A stretch of DNA of 64,000 bases. It comes from Prolixibacteraceae bacterium (GTDB lineage: Bacteria; Bacteroidota; Bacteroidia; Bacteroidales; Prolixibacteraceae). The stretch lies in contig DOAQ01000046.1 of NCBI GenBank assembly GCA_003506435.1, positions 372,001 to 436,000 of the forward strand, written 5' to 3'. The position numbers and the translations under genes were made by a program. Of this stretch, positions 35,448 to 45,591 are shown piece after piece. The first letter of the stretch is position 1, and each line of letters opens with the position of its first letter. The notes below the pieces were generated by a model. It was not told the DNA's origin, did no database searches, and was given only the letters and a program-made list of their open reading frames with translations.

Positions 35448-37400
35448 TTATTTTTTTGTACATATTGCAGCCCAGCCTCCACCTTTTGCCATCTGTATTT
35501 TCAATTTGCTTCCTGAGCTTTTCTCAACAGATAGTTTTTTGTAATCGTGCGCCGATTTGTTTGCATTGACACCATCCTGCATAATTTCCAGTTGATAAGT
35601 TCCTTCTCCGAGGAATGAAAGATCGATTTCCAGTTCACGTTCATCCCAGTTGGTCATTGCCCCGATATACCATTTATTATCCTTTTTGCGGGCAACAGCA
35701 ATGTATTCGCCTACTTTTCCGTCCAGACCAATGGTCTCGTCCCAAACGGTGGGTATTTTACTGATGAATTTTACTGTTTCGTCTTCTTTGCGCAGGTTCG
35801 ACGGGTTGTCGCTCAGCATCTGCAACGGGGCTTCGTATACTACGTACATGGCAACCTGATGACAACGGGTTCCCTGGCTCATCGGATTGGACCATGAAAT
35901 CGAATAATCTTTTTCCTGTGCATTCAGCATTGCTCCCGGGGTGAAATCCATCGGACCGGCAAGCATGCGGGTAAACGGAAGGGTAACATCGTGTGCCGGA
36001 GTGATCAGCTTCGACCATTTATTATTTTCCATTCCTTTCAAACCTTCGTGGTTTACAATGTTGGGATAAGCCCGTAACATACCGGAAGGTTTGAATGCCC
36101 CGTGATAATCGATCAACAGTTCGCGTTTGGCGCACTCGCGGGCCGCCCTTTCGTAAAAATTCACCATATACTGATCGCAGCGCTGCATGAAATCAACCTT
36201 GATTCCTTTCACGCCCCATGCTTTAAACTGATCAAGAATGGTTTCCATTTCACGATCGAGAGGCCCCCAGAGTAACCATAGAACTACTCCTACGTTTTTC
36301 GATTTGGCATAACTTACAAGTTCTTCCAAATTAAGCTCGTTGTTGGGTTTAAGCAAATTCGTAGTCGTAACCGACCAGCCTTCGTCCAGAATAATATATT
36401 CCAGTCCGTAGTCAGCGGCAAAATCAATGTAATATTTATAAGTATCTGTGTTCAATCCTGATTTAAAATCAACGCCGTGGATGTTGTTGTCGTTCCACCA
36501 ATCCCAGGCAACCTGTCCCGGTTTTATCCAGGCTGTATTTCCAATGCTTCCCGGACGCGACAAAAGATAAACCATTTGGTTCTCAATTAGCTTCGCATCG
36601 TTCTTCGACAACATAAAGACCCGCCACGGAAAATTCCTTGTTCCTTCAGTAAGCGCAATATAATCGGCTTCTTTTACAATATTCTGATCCCTGTCAGCGC
36701 CATTCTTTGAAGGCACAGCTTCCAAAACAGCTTTCGGGAATTTGCTTACAAATGAATTTTTTCCTGTTCCTTCCAGAAACAAACAGGGATAATCATACAA
36801 ATCGGCCTCGGTTATACCAATTTTTATATTATTTGAAGCTTTAACAAGCGCTGGCAAAGAACAAAAACGACCACTGCCAATTCCGGCAACAGGCTCATCG
36901 AGATAGCTTCTTTCATTATGCGAGATAAATGATTCTTCTTCAGGAAACAGAGCGGAGAAACTACCTGCGAAATTCAGGTCCGCTTTTTCGTCAACTACCG
37001 TAATCTGATTTTTCATACGGGTTTCGAAACGGTATGCAATTCCTTCATTGAATACCCTGAAAACGACCGAGTAATCGCCTTTAAATTTCAGGTTGAGCTC
37101 GTTGTATTCATTTTTAATTTGTTTTGACTTGATGCCAACAACCGTCGTCTCAACTGTGGCATTTGAACTTTCCTTGGCCGAAACAACTTTAGGCACAGCG
37201 CCTAAAACCTTATCGGACAAAACAACACTGATCTCATTGTTGGTAAAAATTGACGTACCGGCATATATACTGCTCCATTTAATTCCATCAGTAACCGAAA
37301 CTGTAACTTTTGTGTTTCCATTGGGAGATTGTACCGTATAGTCTTTTGCAAAAAGGTTCAGGCTAAAAAAAAGAAATAAGATAATAGGGAATGTCTTCAT
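35448..37400 (-). CDS. GH97 glycoside hydrolase, probably of the retaining alpha-galactosidase type
   Basis: A 650-residue exported protein with the GH97 plan: signal peptide, N-terminal beta-supersandwich, TIM barrel (WDWWNDNNIHGVDF, EYIILDEGW, GIKVDFMQRCDQ) and a C-terminal beta domain. In GH97 the inverting SusB-like members use Glu bases while retaining members have an Asp nucleophile in the barrel; the Asp of KVDFM near residue 400 fits the retaining group, to which the known alpha-galactosidase belongs. That assignment is inferred. Single gene with its own terminator. Confidence 0.88.
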   Translation of the reverse strand: MKTFPIILFLFFSLNLFAKDYTVQSPNGNTKVTVSVTDGIKWSSIYAGTSIFTNNEISVVLSDKVLGAVPKVVSAKESSNATVETTVVGIKSKQIKNEYNELNLKFKGDYSVVFRVFNEGIAYRFETRMKNQITVVDEKADLNFAGSFSALFPEEESFISHNERSYLDEPVAGIGSGRFCSLPALVKASNNIKIGITEADLYDYPCLFLEGTGKNSFVSKFPKAVLEAVPSKNGADRDQNIVKEADYIALTEGTRNFPWRVFMLSKNDAKLIENQMVYLLSRPGSIGNTAWIKPGQVAWDWWNDNNIHGVDFKSGLNTDTYKYYIDFAADYGLEYIILDEGWSVTTTNLLKPNNELNLEELVSYAKSKNVGVVLWLLWGPLDREMETILDQFKAWGVKGIKVDFMQRCDQYMVNFYERAARECAKRELLIDYHGAFKPSGMLRAYPNIVNHEGLKGMENNKWSKLITPAHDVTLPFTRMLAGPMDFTPGAMLNAQEKDYSISWSNPMSQGTRCHQVAMYVVYEAPLQMLSDNPSNLRKEDETVKFISKIPTVWDETIGLDGKVGEYIAVARKKDNKWYIGAMTNWDERELEIDLSFLGEGTYQLEIMQDGVNANKSAHDYKKLSVEKSSGSKLKIQMAKGGGWAAICTKK

Positions 37401-37647
37401 TGTGTTGCTTAGTTAGAAATTTCGGGAAACAAAAATGGAAAATTTGGAACAATCGGGTATGGACAAATAATCAGATCGCATGGATTATTGTTCATACAAC
37501 TGAAATACACCGGAAAAACAGTTTTTGAAATGCTTAATAACGCGAATGGTTGATTACGTGTTCAGTATATTGTATGTTTGTATTGCCAATTGCCGAAAAA
37601 GGCAGATAATGGTCGATTGATGATATTTCGTACTAAAATTTAAAACT

Positions 37648-38304
37648 ATGAAATTCATTGATATTCATACACACGAAAAAAAAGGAACGGCAGACGTCGA
37701 AATTCTCAATGTTTTTGCACAGAATCTTCAAGCTGAGGTTGAGCTGCCACCGTGTACCGCAGGGTTTCATCCATGGCATTTGGATGATTACGACGAAAAG
37801 ACGATGATCAACCTGCTGCACGATCTGTCAGACCGCCATGAAATACTGGGCATCGGCGAATGCGGCATTGATCTGGCGATTGCCATTGACCGCGAAAAAC
37901 AGGAACGTGTGTTTTTAAAACAAGCCGGTATTGCCGAGAACAAAAAGAAACCACTGATTATTCATTGTGTAAAAGCGCACAATGAAATGATCCGTTTGCG
38001 GAAATTAATCGATGCCGACATGCCCTGGATATTTCACGGGTATTCGGCAAAACCGCAAATTACCAGATCGTTGCTGAACCACAATTTCTACTTTTCGTTT
38101 GGAGAAGACTTGCTGAAGAAAAAGAAAAAAGCAATTGATTCATTAAAAATCATACCTCCGTATAAATTGTTTTTTGAAACCGACGAAAGCGATGTTTCTA
38201 TTGAGGAAATTTATTCCTTTGCAGCCAAAATCATGAAAATGGATGTAGATGTTTTGAGAAAACAGGTTTATAAAAATTACAGGCTGGTTTTTGAAAATGG
38301 ATAA
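37648..38304 (+). CDS. TatD-family metal-dependent hydrolase
   Basis: A 218-residue TIM-barrel hydrolase. Metal ligands are visible in DIHTH (residues 4-8), GIGECGID, IIHCVKAH, the FHGYS segment and ETDES. Related proteins are 3'-5' DNases or deacylase-like enzymes; this short branch is uncharacterised. Cytoplasmic. Its end overlaps the next gene by 8 bp. Confidence 0.82.
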   Translation: MKFIDIHTHEKKGTADVEILNVFAQNLQAEVELPPCTAGFHPWHLDDYDEKTMINLLHDLSDRHEILGIGECGIDLAIAIDREKQERVFLKQAGIAENKKKPLIIHCVKAHNEMIRLRKLIDADMPWIFHGYSAKPQITRSLLNHNFYFSFGEDLLKKKKKAIDSLKIIPPYKLFFETDESDVSIEEIYSFAAKIMKMDVDVLRKQVYKNYRLVFENG

Positions 38305-39022
38305 ATGGAAGAAACGAACTTCCCTCTTGCTTGGGAAAGATGGTATTAAAAGACTTGAAAACGCAACTATTTTGGTAATCGGCTTGGGCGGTGTTGGCGC
38401 CTATGCAGCCGAACAGTTGTGCCGGGCCGGCATCGGAAAAATGACTATTGTGGACGGCGATGTAGTGGAAGAAACTAACCGCAACCGCCAGCTTCCGGCG
38501 CTGATCAGCAATGAAGGAAAGCCAAAAGCAGAAGTATTGGCGCAGCGGTTTCTCGACATCAATCCAAAACTGAAACTGACTGTGATCAACGAATACCTGA
38601 AAGACGAACGAATACTGGAAGTGATTTATTCCGACGATTTCGACTATGCAGTAGATGCTATCGATACTCTTTCGCCCAAGACATTCCTGATTTATCACTG
38701 CGTACAAAAAGGCCTGCCAGTTGTCAGTTCAATGGGTGCGGGAGGCAAATTCGATCCGTCGAAAGTTTCGGTCGCCGACATCTCAAAGTCTTTCAATTGC
38801 GGTCTGGCAAAGATGTTGCGAAAACGGCTTCACCGGATGGGAATCAAAAAAGGTGTACAAGTGGTGTTTTCCTCCGAATTGATGGATAAAAGCAAAATCA
38901 TTATTGAAGACGGACAGAATAAAAAATCAACGGTCGGCACCATTTCGTATATGCCTCCCGTTTTCGGTTGCTTCATTGCTTCGGCGGTAATTACCGGGTT
39001 GCTGCAAAAAGACGGACAGTAA
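38297..39022 (+). CDS. tcdA: TcdA-like tRNA threonylcarbamoyladenosine dehydratase (ThiF/E1 family)
   Basis: A 241-residue E1-like enzyme starting at ATG 38297. The nucleotide-binding motif VIGLGGVGAYAAEQLCRAGI, DGDVVEETNRNRQ and the VVSSMGAGGKFDPSK segment are characteristic of TcdA/CsdL, which cyclises t6A37 in tRNA to ct6A with ATP. It shares an 8-bp overlap with the TatD gene. Confidence 0.87.
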   Translation: MDKWKKRTSLLLGKDGIKRLENATILVIGLGGVGAYAAEQLCRAGIGKMTIVDGDVVEETNRNRQLPALISNEGKPKAEVLAQRFLDINPKLKLTVINEYLKDERILEVIYSDDFDYAVDAIDTLSPKTFLIYHCVQKGLPVVSSMGAGGKFDPSKVSVADISKSFNCGLAKMLRKRLHRMGIKKGVQVVFSSELMDKSKIIIEDGQNKKSTVGTISYMPPVFGCFIASAVITGLLQKDGQ

Positions 39023-39034
39023 ATACAAATAAAA

Positions 39035-39149
39035 GTACCTGAGTTCCCAGGGTTATGAGTTTATGAGTTTCAATCATCTCAACAAGCTCATCGTAATTTT
39101 TCTCTTAGGAACTTAGGTACTCAGGCACTTTGGAACTCAGGTACTTTTT
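39035..39149. repeat. Inverted repeat with perfect 13-bp arms
   Basis: GTACCTGAGTTCC (39035-39047) and GGAACTCAGGTAC (39132-39144) are exact inverse copies 84 bp apart, followed by five T. The inside contains degenerate copies of the arm. It may be a small mobile palindrome that also ends the tcdA transcript. Confidence 0.6.
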
Positions 39150-39237
39150 CACCGCTTTTAATCAACAAATTAACACTTCAGAAAAACGTTCTGGCACATT
39201 ATTTGGTAAATTTCGCCGAAAACAATTTTAAACTACC

Positions 39238-39972
39238 ATGCAAACGAGAAATTTACTTTTTGCCCTTTTTGCTATTTCACCCTTTCTTTTTCAATCGTGT
39301 TCCGCCCCCAAAAGCCTTATAAAAGTTGAACCAACACAGGAATCAACCAAATGGCTTTACGGACAGGAATTTGCAAAAGACTCGGTTTCCGGAATTATTT
39401 ACGAAGTGGGGTTCGACCGGATCGTTGAACCAAATTACCTGTTCGATTTCGACATTACCAACCGGTCGAACCTTGAAATTCTGATTGATCCGAAAGATTT
39501 TTACTACCAACCGCTGAACGACAGCCTTCAGCCTATGGTCGATGAATATTTCCATGCCAGCGACCCCGAAGAAGAAATTTTGAATATCGAGAAAAAACTT
39601 TCGATCACCGAAGCCCGGAGAAAAAGTCATATTGCACTGAGCCTGGTTGGTCTGGGTGTTGATATTGCTGCGGCAGCCATTACCGTAAGTGACAACAACC
39701 CGCACAACGACTACCTGCGAACCGATTTGTTCAACGCAGTTCAGATTGGCAATATGGCCAACGAATTCGAAGCTGTTGACCTGAATGAATTACACGAATC
39801 ATGGTCGCAGTCAACCATCCGGAAAACCACTTTGGAACCGGGTTATTCAATGAAAGGCAAAGTGTTTTTCCCGTTCTTCCCCAATGCAAAATATCTGCAA
39901 CTGGTAATCCCGATCGACGACCAAAACATTGAAATTTTGTTCCAGCAGAAATATATTCCGGTAAAAAGATAG
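39238..39972 (+). CDS. Lipoprotein of unknown function
   Basis: A 244-residue protein with a lipobox ending FLFQSC, so lipid-anchored at Cys21. It has an internal small-residue segment (IALSLVGLGVDIAAAAITV, about 141-160) that could be membrane-associated. The rest looks beta-rich, with a central acidic linker. I do not recognise a family. Single gene. Confidence 0.7.
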   Translation: MQTRNLLFALFAISPFLFQSCSAPKSLIKVEPTQESTKWLYGQEFAKDSVSGIIYEVGFDRIVEPNYLFDFDITNRSNLEILIDPKDFYYQPLNDSLQPMVDEYFHASDPEEEILNIEKKLSITEARRKSHIALSLVGLGVDIAAAAITVSDNNPHNDYLRTDLFNAVQIGNMANEFEAVDLNELHESWSQSTIRKTTLEPGYSMKGKVFFPFFPNAKYLQLVIPIDDQNIEILFQQKYIPVKR

Positions 39973-40152
39973 AAAAAACGTTGTGTTATCATTCACATAA
40001 TATCTCACGCAGATTACACGGAAAATCATACTGAATAATGTAAAAACGGCTTATAATCTGTGCGAAATAATTCTTTTCACAACAAGTTCAACTTTTCAGG
40101 GTGCTATCCGTTTAGTTCTTTGTTATTTTTGCGGTCAAATTTTTAAAAAAGA

Positions 40153-41463
40153 ATGAAAAGAGGAAAAGTAAATATAGTAACCCTGGGCTGTTCGAAAAAC
40201 CTGGTCGATTCGGAAATGCTGCTGAACCAATTGGACCTGAACGGATTTAAAGTGGTTCACGACAGCGAGAAAGACGATGCCAACATTGTGATTTTAAACA
40301 CTTGTGGTTTCATTGCCGATGCCAAGGAAGAATCCGTCAATACCATCCTGAATTTTGTGGATGCCCGTAAAAAAGGCAAACTCGACAAATTGCTGGTGAT
40401 GGGTTGCCTGTCGGCCCGTTACAAAGAAGACCTCACCAAAGAAATTCCGGAAGTTGACAAATTTTACGGCAAATTTGATTTCAAGGAAATTATAAAGGAT
40501 TTAAATGCCACTTTTTACGAGCAGAAAATGTATCATCGGGTACAGACAACCCCGGCTCATTTCGCTTATTTAAAGATCAGCGAGGGTTGCAACCGGCATT
40601 GTTCATTTTGTGCCATCCCTCAGTTTACCGGCAATCACAAATCGCGCAGCATCGAAAGTCTGCTGGAGGAAGCACGCAGTCTGGCCGAGCGGGGGGTAAA
40701 AGAATTGCTGGTCATTGCGCAGGACCTCTCCTATTACGGCATCGACATGTACGGAGAAAGCAAGCTGGCCGAGCTGATCGATAAGCTGGCTGACATTGAC
40801 GATCTGAAACGGATTCGCCTGCATTATGCCTATCCGTCGAAATTTCCGATGGATGTGCTCAAAGTAATGCGCGAACGTGAAAATGTATGCAATTACCTCG
40901 ACATTCCGTTGCAGCATATCAGCGACCGAATGCTGGGTATGATGCGCCGGAAAATTACAAAAAATGAAACCATTGAGCTGATAAAAAAAATACGGGAAGA
41001 AGTACCGGGAATTGCTCTGCGTACCACATTTCTGGTTGGTCATCCCGGCGAAACAGAGGAAGACTTTGAAGAACTGAAAGCATTTATCAGTGAATACCCG
41101 TTCGACCGGATGGGCGTGTTTGCCTATTCAAGCGAAGACGATACGTATGCGTACAAAATGTACAAAGACGATATTCCGCAGGAAATAAAAGACCAGCGTG
41201 CCGACGAATTAATGGCAATCCAGCAGGAAATTTCAGCTTCATTAAATCAGAAATACATTGGTAAAACCTTGCAGGCGCTGATCGACCGCAAAGAAGGCGA
41301 CTATTTTGTGGGCCGTACCGAATACGATTCGCCTGAAGTGGATGGCGAAGTGCTGATTAATAAAGCTTCGAAATTGAAAGTTGGTGAATTTTACCCGGTA
41401 AAAATTACCGGCGCCGATGAATTCGATTTATTTGGGGAGACTATTTACCTGAGTTCGACATAA
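40153..41463 (+). CDS. rimO: Ribosomal protein uS12 methylthiotransferase RimO
   Basis: A 436-residue radical-SAM methylthiotransferase. The N-terminal domain has Cys13, Cys51 and Cys85 for one 4Fe-4S cluster; the radical-SAM cluster is held by Cys146, Cys150 and Cys153 in CNRHCSFC; a TRAM domain closes the protein. The start NIVTLGCSKNLVDSE is diagnostic of RimO as opposed to MiaB. It modifies the conserved Asp of ribosomal protein S12. An intergenic hairpin follows. Confidence 0.95.
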   Translation: MKRGKVNIVTLGCSKNLVDSEMLLNQLDLNGFKVVHDSEKDDANIVILNTCGFIADAKEESVNTILNFVDARKKGKLDKLLVMGCLSARYKEDLTKEIPEVDKFYGKFDFKEIIKDLNATFYEQKMYHRVQTTPAHFAYLKISEGCNRHCSFCAIPQFTGNHKSRSIESLLEEARSLAERGVKELLVIAQDLSYYGIDMYGESKLAELIDKLADIDDLKRIRLHYAYPSKFPMDVLKVMRERENVCNYLDIPLQHISDRMLGMMRRKITKNETIELIKKIREEVPGIALRTTFLVGHPGETEEDFEELKAFISEYPFDRMGVFAYSSEDDTYAYKMYKDDIPQEIKDQRADELMAIQQEISASLNQKYIGKTLQALIDRKEGDYFVGRTEYDSPEVDGEVLINKASKLKVGEFYPVKITGADEFDLFGETIYLSST

Positions 41464-41547
41464 ACAATGGGGTAGTGCTTTGAGAAACAGCACAATAAGG
41501 TTGATATCATTGCTATATAAGTTTCTACTGAGGTTTAAATGTGCAGG

Positions 41548-41572
41548 ATAAGGTTTTAAAACCTTATTTTTT
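41548..41572 (+). terminator. Terminator of rimO
   Basis: ATAAGGTTTTAAAACCTTAT is a perfect 20-bp palindrome followed by five more T. The stem is AT-rich, so strength is uncertain. Confidence 0.6.
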
Positions 41573-41708
41573 GAGGTTAACCTTAGTGGAAATTTTTCCA
41601 CAACTACACCAACCTTATTAACTTGCAGATTTTCAGTTGTTGCATAATCAATTTTATATCGAACTCAGGTTATTTAATATTTACCTTTTAGCCAGCCTCA
41701 ATAAATCG

Positions 41709-42539
41709 CTATACCAGTCTGATTCCTTCGTCTTCAATAATAATCAGCCGGTTTTTATACAGGGTACCAATGCCCTTTTTAAAATTCTTTTTGCTGATTT
41801 TAAACTGATCGTAAATTACTTCGGGACTACTTTTGTCGCCAACCGGCAAAAAGCCGTTTTCTGCTTTCAGTTTTTCCAGGATTTCCTGCGCCAGTCCTTC
41901 CATTTTTTCGTAACCCGGCTTTTGCAGAACGAGGTCAACCTTCTCGTCTTCACGCACTTTACCGATAAAACCTTTCAGCTTTTGCCCGATTGTCAAAGTC
42001 TGGAAAATCTCATTTTTATACAACATTCCGAAGTGCGAATTATCGATAATAGCCTTGTAACCCAAATCTGTTTTTTCAGCAACAATCAGGTCAACTTCTT
42101 CACCAACTTCATAGTCAACCGGCAGGTTATCAACAAATTTATCGATTTTCGAGGAAGCCACGATCCGGTTGGTTTCGGGGTCGAGGTATATAAATACGAG
42201 ATGTTTCTCGCCCACGTTCATCCGTTTTTTTTGTTCCCGGAAAGGCACCAGCAAATCTTTCACCAGCCCCCAGTTGAGGAATGCGCCAACCGCAGTGGTA
42301 GCAATTACTTCGAGCGTGGCAAACTCATCCACTTCAGCAAAAGGCTTTTCGGTAGTAGCAACCAGTCGATCTTCCGAGTCAAGGTAAACAAAAACCTCCA
42401 GTTCATCGCCAACGGCGAAGCTTTCAGGAAGATACCGTTTGGGCATTAAAATATCGCCCAGCTTTTCATCGTGAAAATAAATCCCGAAATCAACCTCACG
42501 GACAATCGCCAGCTTGTTGTGTTTACCAATTTTTACCAT
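41709..42539 (-). CDS. CvfB-like S1 RNA-binding protein
   Basis: A 276-residue protein with repeated S1-type OB folds: residues about 1-65, 66-140 (GAFLNWGLVKDLLVPFREQ) and 141-215 (YKAIIDNSHFGMLYKNEIF), and a C-terminal winged-helix-like end (GDKSSPEVIYDQFKISKKNFK, in part). This is the CvfB/YitL layout, an RNA-binding regulator in Firmicutes; the role in Bacteroidota is not known. Cytoplasmic; single gene. Confidence 0.85.
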   Translation of the reverse strand: MVKIGKHNKLAIVREVDFGIYFHDEKLGDILMPKRYLPESFAVGDELEVFVYLDSEDRLVATTEKPFAEVDEFATLEVIATTAVGAFLNWGLVKDLLVPFREQKKRMNVGEKHLVFIYLDPETNRIVASSKIDKFVDNLPVDYEVGEEVDLIVAEKTDLGYKAIIDNSHFGMLYKNEIFQTLTIGQKLKGFIGKVREDEKVDLVLQKPGYEKMEGLAQEILEKLKAENGFLPVGDKSSPEVIYDQFKISKKNFKKGIGTLYKNRLIIIEDEGIRLV

Positions 42540-42682
42540 TACCTGCTTTTTTATAATTGCACAAATGTACTTCGTTCCGGCGTGATACTAAAATTTTCCT
42601 GAAAATCAGTTTGTCATTTCTATTGAGAAAACAGGCTATTCCTGAAAAAGGATTATTTTTGACCAGTCCATAAATACGTAAA

Positions 42683-43789
42683 ATGAACACAAATCAAACA
42701 ATACACGTTGGTTTTCTGGGGGCAGGAGGTATTGCCCGCGCACATGCCTATGCTTTGCAGTCGCTGAAATTTTATTATGCACAGGTTCCCGTCATTTCTT
42801 TTGAATCGGTTTGCTCGGTTACCGCGGCAAAACGCGAAAACTTCGCCTCCAGCTTTGGTTTCAACAATGCGCAAACCGAAGAGGATTTTTTTCAGAACGA
42901 AAAGATAAATGCTGTTTTTATTTTAGGGCCAAACAATGTTCATTTCCGGCACCTTCAACAGGCTTTGGCGATGCCCAATGTGCGTTTTATTTATCTTGAA
43001 AAACCGGTTTGCGGATCGCACGACGAAGAGCAACTAATGTGGAAAATGCTTGAAAATATTCATTCTGAAGTGATAATACAGGTAGGTTTTCAATACCTGC
43101 AAACGGCATCGGTACGCGAAGCCCTGAATTTCTGGAAATCGGGGCAACTGGGAAAGCCCATTCATTTTGATCTGAAATATTATCATGGCGATTATTTGCA
43201 GAAATCGTACCGCGATAAGCGGCAAACCCGTTTAACCCCGGCACCTGACGGAGGCGCAATGGCCGATCTGGGTTCGCATGGCATTAGCTTGCTGGTAGCT
43301 TTTCTGGGCGAAAAACTTCAGCTTTTACATGCTTTGCAGGCAGGTCATTTTGCCGATGTTCCAGCAGATTCTGACCTCTTCAGCCTCATTTCGTTGTACG
43401 AACCCGAAAGCAAAGCAGCCGGCACACTGAGCGCCAGCCGCATCAGTTCGGGTACCGGCGATCTGGTAGCCCTCGAACTTTACGCGGAGAAAGGTTGTTT
43501 AAAATACTCGTCGCACCATGCGGAATATTTTGAATATTTTCTGGAAGAAACCGGGCAGTGGGTGCGCCAGGTTGTCGGCAGCAACTATAAACCAGTGAGC
43601 AGCTTCCCTTCAGGACATGTGCCACCGGGCTGGTTGCGATCGATGGTTCATGCGCATTATTTATTTCTGACAGGCGACGACAAACAAACTTTTGTACCCG
43701 ACTTGAAACACGGACTGGCCGTTCAACGTTTAGTTAGGGAAACAGCCTGTCATTTGACAAATTTCAGAACAATTGAATCCGAAAAATAA
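42683..43789 (+). CDS. Gfo/Idh/MocA-family oxidoreductase
   Basis: A 368-residue NAD(P)-dependent oxidoreductase without a signal peptide. The nucleotide-binding GFLGAGGIARAHA lies at residues 10-22 and YLEKPVCG is the conserved EKP motif near 105. The ADLGSHGISLLVAF segment near 195 is the typical second motif. It ends with an ATG shared with malQ (1-bp overlap), so it is probably part of cytoplasmic sugar metabolism. Substrate unknown. Confidence 0.87.
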   Translation: MNTNQTIHVGFLGAGGIARAHAYALQSLKFYYAQVPVISFESVCSVTAAKRENFASSFGFNNAQTEEDFFQNEKINAVFILGPNNVHFRHLQQALAMPNVRFIYLEKPVCGSHDEEQLMWKMLENIHSEVIIQVGFQYLQTASVREALNFWKSGQLGKPIHFDLKYYHGDYLQKSYRDKRQTRLTPAPDGGAMADLGSHGISLLVAFLGEKLQLLHALQAGHFADVPADSDLFSLISLYEPESKAAGTLSASRISSGTGDLVALELYAEKGCLKYSSHHAEYFEYFLEETGQWVRQVVGSNYKPVSSFPSGHVPPGWLRSMVHAHYLFLTGDDKQTFVPDLKHGLAVQRLVRETACHLTNFRTIESEK

Positions 43790-45267
43790 TGAACAGAAGC
43801 AGCGGGATATTGTTACACATCAGTTCGTTGCCGGGCAATTACGGCATCGGGAGCATGGGACGGGATGCCCGCCGGTTTGTTGATTTTTTGGTTGCAACCA
43901 ACCAGAAACTTTGGCAAATTCTGCCACTTGGCCCTACCGGCTACGGAAATTCACCCTATCAGTGTTATTCTGCCTTTGCCGGAAGCTCCATTTTTATCGA
44001 TCTGGATGAACTGGTCGGCGAACAGTTGCTGACTGTCGAAGATTTGGAAAATTCTCCCTCATTCCCGGAGAACCGGGTCGATTACGACCGTGTATGGGAA
44101 TACAAACGCGGCAGGATGCGCCTGGCTTTTCAAAATTTTCAAGAAAAATTTGAGTTTTTTAAAGATGATTATTACAACTTCTTGGGCGAACATAGTTGGT
44201 GGCTCGACGATTATGCGTTGTTCCGCGCCATCAAAGGGCTGGACGAGCAAAAGGTTTGGAACGAATGGAAGCCTGAACTGAAAAAGCGCGATGAACGTGA
44301 ATTACAGTTACACCGGCATCAACTTGACAAGGAAATTAATTTTCACCGTTTCCTTCAGTTTCTGTTTTTTCGCCAGTGGTTTGCACTGAAACAATATGCC
44401 AACGAAAAAAACGTCAGCATCATTGGCGATATTCCGTTGTATGTGTCGCTCGACAGTTCGGATGTGTGGGCCAACCAGGATATTTTTTTACTTGACAAGG
44501 AAGGTCAGCCAACATTGGTGGGCGGCGTTCCGCCCGATTATTTCAGCGAAACGGGCCAGCTTTGGGGTAATCCGGTATTCAACTGGTCGCACCTAAAAAA
44601 ACGTAATTACGACTGGTGGGTTGCCCGGGTGCATTTCAACCTGCGCATGTTCGATTGCGTACGTATTGATCATTTCCGCGGACTGGAATCGTTTTGGGCT
44701 GTTTCAGCCACTGAAAAAACGGCTATCATCGGCGAATGGCTGCCTGCCAATGGCCATGAACTGCTGTCGATCCTGAAAAACCAGTTGGGCGAACTGCCTG
44801 TTATTGCTGAAGATTTGGGCGTGATCACCCCGGAAGTGGAAAAGCTGAGAGACGATTTTAAACTGCCCGGAATGAAAATCCTGCAATTTGCTTTTTCGTC
44901 GGACGAAAAAAACAAAGACCTGCCCCACAATATTGAACCCAATTTCGTGGTGTATACCGGCACCCACGACAACGATACTTCGCGGGGCTGGTTCAGGCAT
45001 GCAACTGCACCGGAAAAACGTTTACTGAAACAGTACCTGAAATTTCCGTTTTTCCGTTTTTCGCGCCGTTTTGTTGAAATGGCATGGAGTACAGCGGCCC
45101 GGCAAACCATCATCCCGATGCAGGACTTGCTGCAACTGGGAACCCGCGCACGAATGAATGTCCCTGGTATTGCTTCCGGCAACTGGGAGTGGCGATTCCG
45201 CTGGAAAATGCTAAAACGAACACAACAGGGTTTTCTCCGGGAGATTACCAAAAGGTACAACAGGTAA
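43789..45267 (+). CDS. malQ: 4-alpha-glucanotransferase, GH77
   Basis: A 492-residue enzyme of normal length. RSSGILLHISSLPGNYGIG at the start, the nucleophile Asp in VRIDHFRGLE, the acid Glu in VIAEDLGVITPEV and Asp in YTGTHDNDTSRGW are all present. It transfers maltooligosaccharide units during starch or glycogen metabolism in the cytoplasm. Translationally coupled to the upstream oxidoreductase. Confidence 0.95.
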   Translation: MNRSSGILLHISSLPGNYGIGSMGRDARRFVDFLVATNQKLWQILPLGPTGYGNSPYQCYSAFAGSSIFIDLDELVGEQLLTVEDLENSPSFPENRVDYDRVWEYKRGRMRLAFQNFQEKFEFFKDDYYNFLGEHSWWLDDYALFRAIKGLDEQKVWNEWKPELKKRDERELQLHRHQLDKEINFHRFLQFLFFRQWFALKQYANEKNVSIIGDIPLYVSLDSSDVWANQDIFLLDKEGQPTLVGGVPPDYFSETGQLWGNPVFNWSHLKKRNYDWWVARVHFNLRMFDCVRIDHFRGLESFWAVSATEKTAIIGEWLPANGHELLSILKNQLGELPVIAEDLGVITPEVEKLRDDFKLPGMKILQFAFSSDEKNKDLPHNIEPNFVVYTGTHDNDTSRGWFRHATAPEKRLLKQYLKFPFFRFSRRFVEMAWSTAARQTIIPMQDLLQLGTRARMNVPGIASGNWEWRFRWKMLKRTQQGFLREITKRYNR

Positions 45268-45591
45268 AGACGTTACGAATAAGGATTTTTCCCGTTCGGA
45301 TTAACTCAGGAAGAGTATACCTGTGCAGGACTTTTCCCTCCTGCTCCTCTTGTCTCACGAAGCGTTCGTTTTTCCTCTTTTTGGTTACCATTTAGGTCCT
45401 TGGAGCAAACTACATCATATTAAAATTGGCATGACGCTAAGTTGTTTATACGAACTCCCGTTTTTGTCATAAACTCCTTGAGATATACAATATCCACAAA
45501 TCTTCTTGCGAATGATTTCAGCATCATTTGGGCTGTTTTTTTTACCAAGTCCCTACTTGGTTATTTCCATATATTGATGATTGTTTGAAAA
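45268..45591. other. Gene-free convergent intergenic region
   Basis: Lies between malQ and the NagA-like gene, which converge. It contains a short ACCAAG/CTTGGT hairpin at 45544-45561 without a strong T-run on either side. I see no gene or repeat. Confidence 0.5.

Noticed and set aside
41637..42449. Long plus-strand open frame opposite the S1-domain gene
   Set aside because: The minus-strand frame has clear CvfB-type S1 domains; the plus frame is rich in Phe and Asn as expected from antisense reading.
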